Shown here one piece after another: positions 58,801-64,000 of a stretch of DNA of 64,000 bases (position 1 is the stretch's first letter; each line of letters starts with the position of its first letter). Under the pieces are notes generated by a model, which saw nothing but the letters and a program-made list of their open reading frames with translations, was not told where the DNA came from and ran no database searches. The position numbers were made by a program, and so were the translations under genes. This DNA comes from Fasciolopsis buskii (taxonomy: Eukaryota; Platyhelminthes; Trematoda; Plagiorchiida; Fasciolidae), in contig LUCM01001803.1 in NCBI GenBank assembly GCA_008360955.1, forward strand, positions 155,220 to 219,219. The letters are read 5' to 3'.

Positions 58801-61250
58801 AACCCTGTTCAGCCATTAACCGTTCAATACCAGTCACGGAGCCTAGGATCCTGCTAACAACGGAAGGATTATATTGAGCCAGCATGAATCTAGTCGGTTG
58901 TTGCGCTTTGCTCGCCATCAGACATGACGATTCACCTACAATTGCGTTTCTATTTGCATCTGCTGAACGGGATGAAGAGTCACGCAGCAGACAACAGAGT
59001 AAACCCAACAGTGGTTGGATAAATCGATGGTAAAATACACAGCGGTCAGTTATTCTGATTGTGACCAGGGAGACGCTGGGAAATATGTGACTGCAACCAA
59101 ACACCGACTCGATCACACTAAGTCTTCGAAGCATTTTGTTCACAATGGAAACCCGAGGATGTCAACACTTTCTTAAGCTCAGCTAATCAGGTTAAACATT
59201 GCAATACTTGCTGCCACGAAGATGGCGTCAACCAGTTGCCATGCCTAGCTCAGCCTCAATGCCCGTTCACTTAAGTTGAAATAATCAACTATATCGATGG
59301 ATTTTTATCAAAGTTACTCTCTCTGGCGCGAAATTTGCAGTTATCTTTCAGAATATTATTTTGACTGCTGCTCCGTATTGACTTTGGAAAACCGATTTCC
59401 TTACAGAACCATGGATCGTGTTGCCACTCACGCAAAAATTCCTTAGCTGTCGCGCTAATAATTATTTGCACTTATTTCTGGATGACACAGGAAACCGGAA
59501 GTTGTATAGAATGGGGATCCATTTGCAAACTACACATCCAAAAGTCGAGGTGACCAGCCAGCTCCTGACATCGAGTTTTGGGTGTCTGGTGCGTAAGTGG
59601 ATTTCTAATATTATGCTCATTATTTATTCACCGGTAAATCTTTTGATCATGATGACTTTCAATGTAACATTTAAACGATTTCGTCCTACTGTTTCCGATA
59701 TTAGCCTTTGAAAATTTGGTTCCCATTCTCATAATAACACGTGGTAAGATTACTTCTGTTGACGACTTGAACTTGAAATCACAGAGAGATGAACCACGCA
59801 TTGGTGTCCCCGCGAATTCGATGCATGAAAAAGAAGTGAGAAAAGTGACGCGGGATGCCGATTCCTACGTCGGTTGTTCTATGCGCATTACGTAACACAG
59901 TAGTAGGTCGGCAAGGGTCATTTTTATACTAACTCATTTTGATTGCCTCAAGTCCTGTTAAAAATGTATCGCATGGCTCTTCTGCAGGAATAAAGCTCGC
60001 TTTTGGTACGTGTTTGCAATGTAACCTGCAGTTCCCTGTCCCTGATTGTACAACTGACGGCCTTCCTCCTTCCGAAGTCGCCTTTTAAACCATAAGATTT
60101 CATACATTTCGTTCGCTATTCCTGGTATTTGTGATAATCTCACATTCCTGGGCTATCACGTTCAAAAATTTTGAATCTTTTAATGCTGCTTACCTTCGAT
60201 TTCGAAAACCTTGCAAGCGACTCTCAGACGTTGCCTGCAAAACAATCAAGGTATGGCTTTTTGAACTCAAACTTCGTGAACTAGGCCTTTGACTAATTAT
60301 TTCAATATCATTATTAAACTTGTTCTTCTCGATTTTGTCCCCAAGATTCATCTTTCACGCGTCGAATCCGCCAAAGTCTTAAAGTAATTTTCAAGTCTGC
60401 AGTTTTTTACAACGCCTTCTAACCCCAATCAGCTTGTTTATTGCCGTTTTCGAAGATATAAACCGAGGAAATTTCAATCGGTTCCTTTATGTCCAGATGT
60501 GTGGCACGTCCCGTTACCTCATTGGTTCACAACAAGTAAAGGAGGACATCCGACCAGGCCCCTTATATTTGGAGTTGTGTCGAATCACATAACATCCTAA
60601 AAATGCAATTTGGTAAAAAGCCGGGTATGACCTAGTTGGACCCTAGGTGGCTCTATGCCACTTCGAGATTCAGGGGGATAGTTGATGTTTCCCTCTCAAT
60701 GTAGTTGGCTTTAATATCTATGGAGCATGCCCCTTCAAAAAATGAGTGAATAGTTTCCACCTTCAGATACGTCTAGAACTTAAATGTTTACTATCTGCAC
60801 TTTCCCACTGATTCTACTGAAGTATGACTGAAGCCTGAAGCGAAGGTTTATTTTCACTGTGGCCGATTATTGGGAGCAGTTTCTCAATCGGAAGGTGAAC
60901 TCTGTTTATAACGTAATTATGATTAATTTTACACTAGTAGGTTTTTTCCCATTTGAGTCGATTCGCATGACTTCCTCTACTTAAATTTAATTAGGAGAAA
61001 TAATAAAGGTAAAACTTTTAACAGTGATTTATGCACACTTATTTTATTCACTATCAGAGTGACATGTTTTACACCACTATGCACTTGTACTCGTCAGCAA
61101 GGCAAATCTATCGCCAAAATAGGATAACCGATATTTGTCAATCTTGGGTAACTTCATTTATAATATCTTGTTACTTGTCTCTCAGTGATTGACAGCTGCT
61201 GCTCGTCCTTTATTTAAGTAGAACAAGGTTTGTGATGTCTTCCTGCTGGA
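55825..61250. other. long stretch without a confident gene
   Basis: ATG-started open frames include 56535-56756 (73 codons, with a hydrophobic VFVLLAGICSI near the end) and 58536-58877 (113 codons). None has a motif. A T-less open frame at 60.10-60.30 kb carries a donor-like GTATGG but no acceptor. AAAG repeats lie at 57493-57518. Confidence 0.45.
57493..57518. repeat. A-rich and AAAG microsatellite
   Basis: An A-run followed by GAAA repeats, about 26 bases. Confidence 0.85.
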
Positions 61251-61261
61251 TTTTGAACAAA

Positions 61262-61370
61262 ATGTTTAATCGGAGGTTTCCAACGGTGTCAGAAACAAAA
61301 TCATCGCCGTATTCTGATTTGGTTAATTTTCTTTTGCGTGGTGATTTCTTGTTTTACATTAACCTAAAAG
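61262..61370 (+). CDS. possible upstream coding exon
   Basis: An ATG at 61262 opens MFNRRFPTVSETKSSPYSDL, then VNFLLRGDFLFYINLK, ending before GTGCTA (61371). It ends in phase 1 and so does not join directly to the phase-0 exon at 61682. Another exon or a chance frame is needed to explain it. A G8 run lies just downstream at about 61518. Confidence 0.2.
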
Positions 61371-61681
61371 GTGCTATTCACTCTGAGCCGTTGGAAACGT
61401 TGTGGTACAATGAATCGAAGTTCACATGTGCCTAAAGTCGTTCACTTGTTACTTAAACCGGAGCATCGAAATGAATTACTTTCTGTTAGCCCCTTGTCGT
61501 GTTATCAACGGGAAGGCGGGGGGGGGATATGTCGGTTTAACAAAGTCTTCTCAAGTGACCTTGAGCTCACCACACAAATTCTCTTTTTCAAACTATTTGT
61601 CTTCCTTGATTGATAATGAAATTTAGGCTGAAGTGGAAATCTTCTAAATAATACCGAAATTCTTTTGGCTTGTTCACACAG

Positions 61682-61875
61682 AAATCATTAGAATTACAAC
61701 AATGCGTAAAGCAAAACCTGGTCACTAACGGATTAGGAAAAATAATCAAGTCGTTCTGTCCGAATTCTTATTGTTTGCATATTTCCATGCCCACACGATT
61801 TCACCATGGTGATCTTAGGCATTTTCAGTCCACTACTGGTAGTTTGACAAAGATGGACAATATACACACATACAG
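61682..61875 (+). CDS. candidate gene, exon A
   Basis: The acceptor TTTTGGCTTGTTCACACAG (to 61681) opens a frame reading KSLELQQCVKQNLVTNGLGK, then IIKSFCPNSYCLHISMPTRF, then HHGDLRHFQSTTG and KMDNIHTY. The donor CATACAG-GTATGT at 61876 is a textbook match. An internal ATG at about 61790 could serve as the start of a shorter protein. No domain is recognised; the segment is basic with several Cys and His residues. It joins 61924-61994 with Arg across a 48-nt intron. This three-exon model is the best-supported host gene in the window. Confidence 0.48.
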
Positions 61876-61923
61876 GTATGTTAAGAGAATAGGATTAAAG
61901 TCACAAGTACTCTTTGATTTCAG

Positions 61924-61994
61924 ATCGTACACGGAAAGACAACAACTGAAAATGACGTCTATAGAAATTACCAAACCTGGCAGTCCAGTAGTGG
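61924..61994 (+). CDS. candidate gene, exon B (71 nt)
   Basis: The segment follows CTCTTTGATTTCAG, a good acceptor. It reads SYTERQQLKMTSIEITKPGS and then PVV, ending before GTAAAT. The upstream intron (61876-61923) is 48 nt and a multiple of three without stops, so intron retention would still be readable. Exon B ends in phase 1, and the next candidate exon starts in the matching phase. Confidence 0.45.
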
Positions 61995-62146
61995 GTAAAT
62001 ATATCTGCTGATCACTGATTAGGACCAACTTCGAGGCTTTCTTCGCTGCTCACTACATGATGTTTTCAACTATCATACGATGTTCGAGGATATCAGATAC
62101 GAACATGAAAATGTTCAACGATATGGTTCATTGCATTTGATTTTAG

Positions 62147-62217
62147 ACCATGCAGTCCTTATGCCAATTTGGGTAACACTAGTTTTGAATGAAGAGTTGG
62201 AATTGGAGAGGATGTGA
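62147..62217 (+). CDS. candidate gene, terminal exon C
   Basis: After TTGCATTTGATTTTAG (to 62146) the in-phase reading gives Asp across the junction, then HAVLMPIWVTLVLNEELELE, then RM, with TGA at 62215-62217. The end is acidic after a hydrophobic stretch. The intron before it (61995-62146) is 152 nt. If exon B is not spliced here, it reads on six codons to its own stop, so an alternative ending is possible. Confidence 0.42.
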
Positions 62218-62219
62218 AG

Positions 62220-63185
62220 ACTTGAAAAATGTGGTTCCAGATATATCAGTATTTATCTTTTGGCACATTCAAGAACAATAACCGCGTTACTTGTTCGATG
62301 AAATCCGCATTTCCTAAAAGAAGGCGATCAATTGGAAGTTGGGAGAATCCATTGGATTTTCGATTTTTGTTTCTAACTGATGGAATAAGGAAACTTCAAT
62401 TTGAAACACTTTCAATTTGGGTCCTAGTGGAACCTAACTTCAAGGCCATTTGAGTGTTTCACTTTATTTGTTTACGCCTGTTTAACATCGAGAAGCCATC
62501 AAGCAGGCAAAACTTAAAATGTCCGGATCAATTGAAATAAGATAATGTAATCGCTTCTAGTTCCTGCAAACCCTGAATTTATCGGGTAAACCAACTTCAG
62601 TGTTTTGACTCAAACAGAACCAAAATTCACACGAGCGTCAACGAACAAACCTTCACAAAAAGGAGTTCAGTTGAAAGAAAACTTACCACTCGGAGGCTGA
62701 AAGCTAGCCTTACCAGTATCAAGAACGCTGATTGTTTCCCTTTTTCGTAGAAAGGTATAGTCTGTAAAAACGAAAAAAAGTATTGGAAATGTTCAAGCAT
62801 CAAAGAATGAGTTTGACAATAAACATGGAACACAGTGGAACACGCGTTAGGTTTGCATAGAAACCAAAATCCCCACACTTATTTGTGTGACAACTGGTCG
62901 TTTTGTCCACGGATCCCTTATCAATCAGAATTTGTGAAGGGCTGGCATAACGCCTACTCCTTCAAGAAAATTCCTTTGATAAGTTATACCACCAACCTAA
63001 ACTTGCCAAAAGCTTTCATTCAGACAGGGATAAAACAGAGATTCTTCTTAATAGGCCACAATGAAAGGCGAATAGGGAAGGGTAAAGTGCGTTATCGTGA
63101 TGAGCTTGATATTCAGCAAGTGTCAAATGAATAAAGCACTCAAGGAAGTGAAAGTTATCCTGCATGAAGTTTCTCCTTTTGTTTT
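62220..63185. other. no confident gene
   Basis: The + frame 62835-63134 is 99 codons and begins at GTG, not ATG. It looks protein-like (GWHNAYSFKKIPLISY) but lacks clear splice sites. No motif is recognised. Confidence 0.4.
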
Positions 63186-63190
63186 ATCAG

Positions 63191-63255
63191 AATTCAAATG
63201 ATGAAGCAAACGCTTTCGAATGTTTCCAGACGAGGCTCGAAAGGTTGCTCAAACT
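63191..63255 (+). CDS. candidate exon (65 nt)
   Basis: A strong acceptor (GTTTCTCCTTTTGTTTTATCAG, to 63190) and the donor GTGAGC at 63256 bound a segment reading NSNDEANAFECFQTRLERLL in one frame. A second frame is also open. The helical, charged reading is plausible. No partner exon was found within the window. Confidence 0.3.
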
Positions 63256-63642
63256 GTGAGCAATGAAAATGAAATTATAACTTTTCGCGGAATACGAAAT
63301 GCTAACATATTTCACATACCCAACGATGCGGATGTCAGACTGACCGAAACTAACGCGAGGAAACAAAGAACGGCCGATCAATCACTACTGTGCTTTTACC
63401 GTCACATGCACTTCATTGTTGTGGAAAAATCTGACCGCTTTGTTCCTAGTTAGCTCGCAATAATTCATAACTGAGATGGTAGGAGTGAGGAACACTCCAA
63501 ATGACTGAATTACAAGAAAACATGTTTTTTTGTTTCACAGCTAAGTGTCTTCTAGTTGAACAATGAATATATAAAATGAAAAAATTCGTCATTTGTGCGC
63601 TCATGCAGGAAATGAACAGTTTTCCAATTTGGCCTGTTGCGC

Positions 63643-63664
63643 ATATATATATATATATATATAT
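63643..63664. repeat. TA microsatellite, left flank of repeat copy
   Basis: About eleven TA units directly left of the hairpin-family copy at 63665. Confidence 0.95.
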
Positions 63665-63802
63665 TCGGAGTATACAAGTATAAGGATGTGTGGACAAGAG
63701 AGTACCCGGTACGCATACCTGAGAGCGACAATAACCACAAAACCGGTCGTGTGCTCTCGGACAAAAATTTTATCCACTCATCCAAATACTAATTGCTATT
63801 TC
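63665..63802 (+). repeat. hairpin repeat family, right-module copy
   Basis: Similar to 33445-33570 over most of its length, with shared words GTGGACAA, GGTACGCATA, AAACCGGTC and a TCATCC-like end. The left module seen at 33.3 and 49.35 kb is absent. TA microsatellites lie on both sides, as expected if a short element inserted within a TA tract. Confidence 0.65.
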
Positions 63803-63822
63803 TATATATATATATATATATA
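63803..63822. repeat. TA microsatellite, right flank of repeat copy
   Basis: About ten TA units directly right of the repeat copy. Confidence 0.95.
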
Positions 63823-64000
63823 CACTTTAAACTCCCAGACTGTATTGTTTGCTTGCAGCAATTTCACTTGTGTATTACACTTAGAAGTGAAAATGTATGA
63901 TCACCCACCAATAGCTTCCGTATTCTCTACTGACTTTAGATCGGATTGTGGTTAGTTGTTGACAGTTAGACTGGATTCCAACGGGACACGTGTATTTCAC
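63823..64000. other. no feature recognised
   Basis: Short terminal stretch with no motif. Confidence 0.5.

Overview
This is an AT-rich, intron- and repeat-dominated eukaryotic window with no bacterial-style gene layout. The organism is most likely an animal, and I infer a flatworm, probably a digenean trematode. The reasons are a decayed RTE-type LINE, a decayed Penelope-like element with a GIY-YIG endonuclease, many tRNA-like SINE heads, TA/GT microsatellites, and candidate introns of only about 48 to 65 bases. The species is not identified, and the trematode call is inference.

Mobile DNA is the most secure content. At about 3.70-6.57 kb on the + strand lies a broken RTE-clade non-LTR retrotransposon, with an APE-type endonuclease followed by a reverse transcriptase and the usual C-terminal tail. 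At about 9.13-11.73 kb on the - strand lies a broken Penelope-like element with N-terminal region, reverse transcriptase, linker and GIY-YIG domain. It is bracketed by an exact 33-bp direct repeat. A second repeat family with two short hairpins occurs at 33.3, 49.35 and 63.67 kb, the last copy sitting between two TA microsatellites. About ten tRNA-like A-box/B-box pairs look like SINE heads. A degenerate TGAC array occupies 20.47-20.91 kb.

Host genes are visible only as candidate exons, all on the + strand and none matched to a known family. The best groups are 16.93-18.89 kb, 34.66-38.08 kb, 40.27-41.38 kb, 43.49-46.55 kb, 50.25-50.45 kb and 61.68-62.22 kb. Within each group, open frames are bounded by GT/AG sites and most neighbouring exons agree in reading phase. 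Two more segments, at 7.57 kb and 55.63 kb, encode a hydrophobic membrane-like helix. These models come from reading alone. AT-rich DNA gives many open frames by chance and I chose the best-looking ones, so confidences are kept modest.

The rest, well over half of the window, looks like intron or intergenic sequence with chance open frames. Structural oddities include a 12-bp perfect hairpin at 47.49 kb, three hairpins in 67 bases at 36.74 kb, and a possible 24-base intron at 17.65 kb. I found no complete gene system, CRISPR array, rRNA or intact tRNA.
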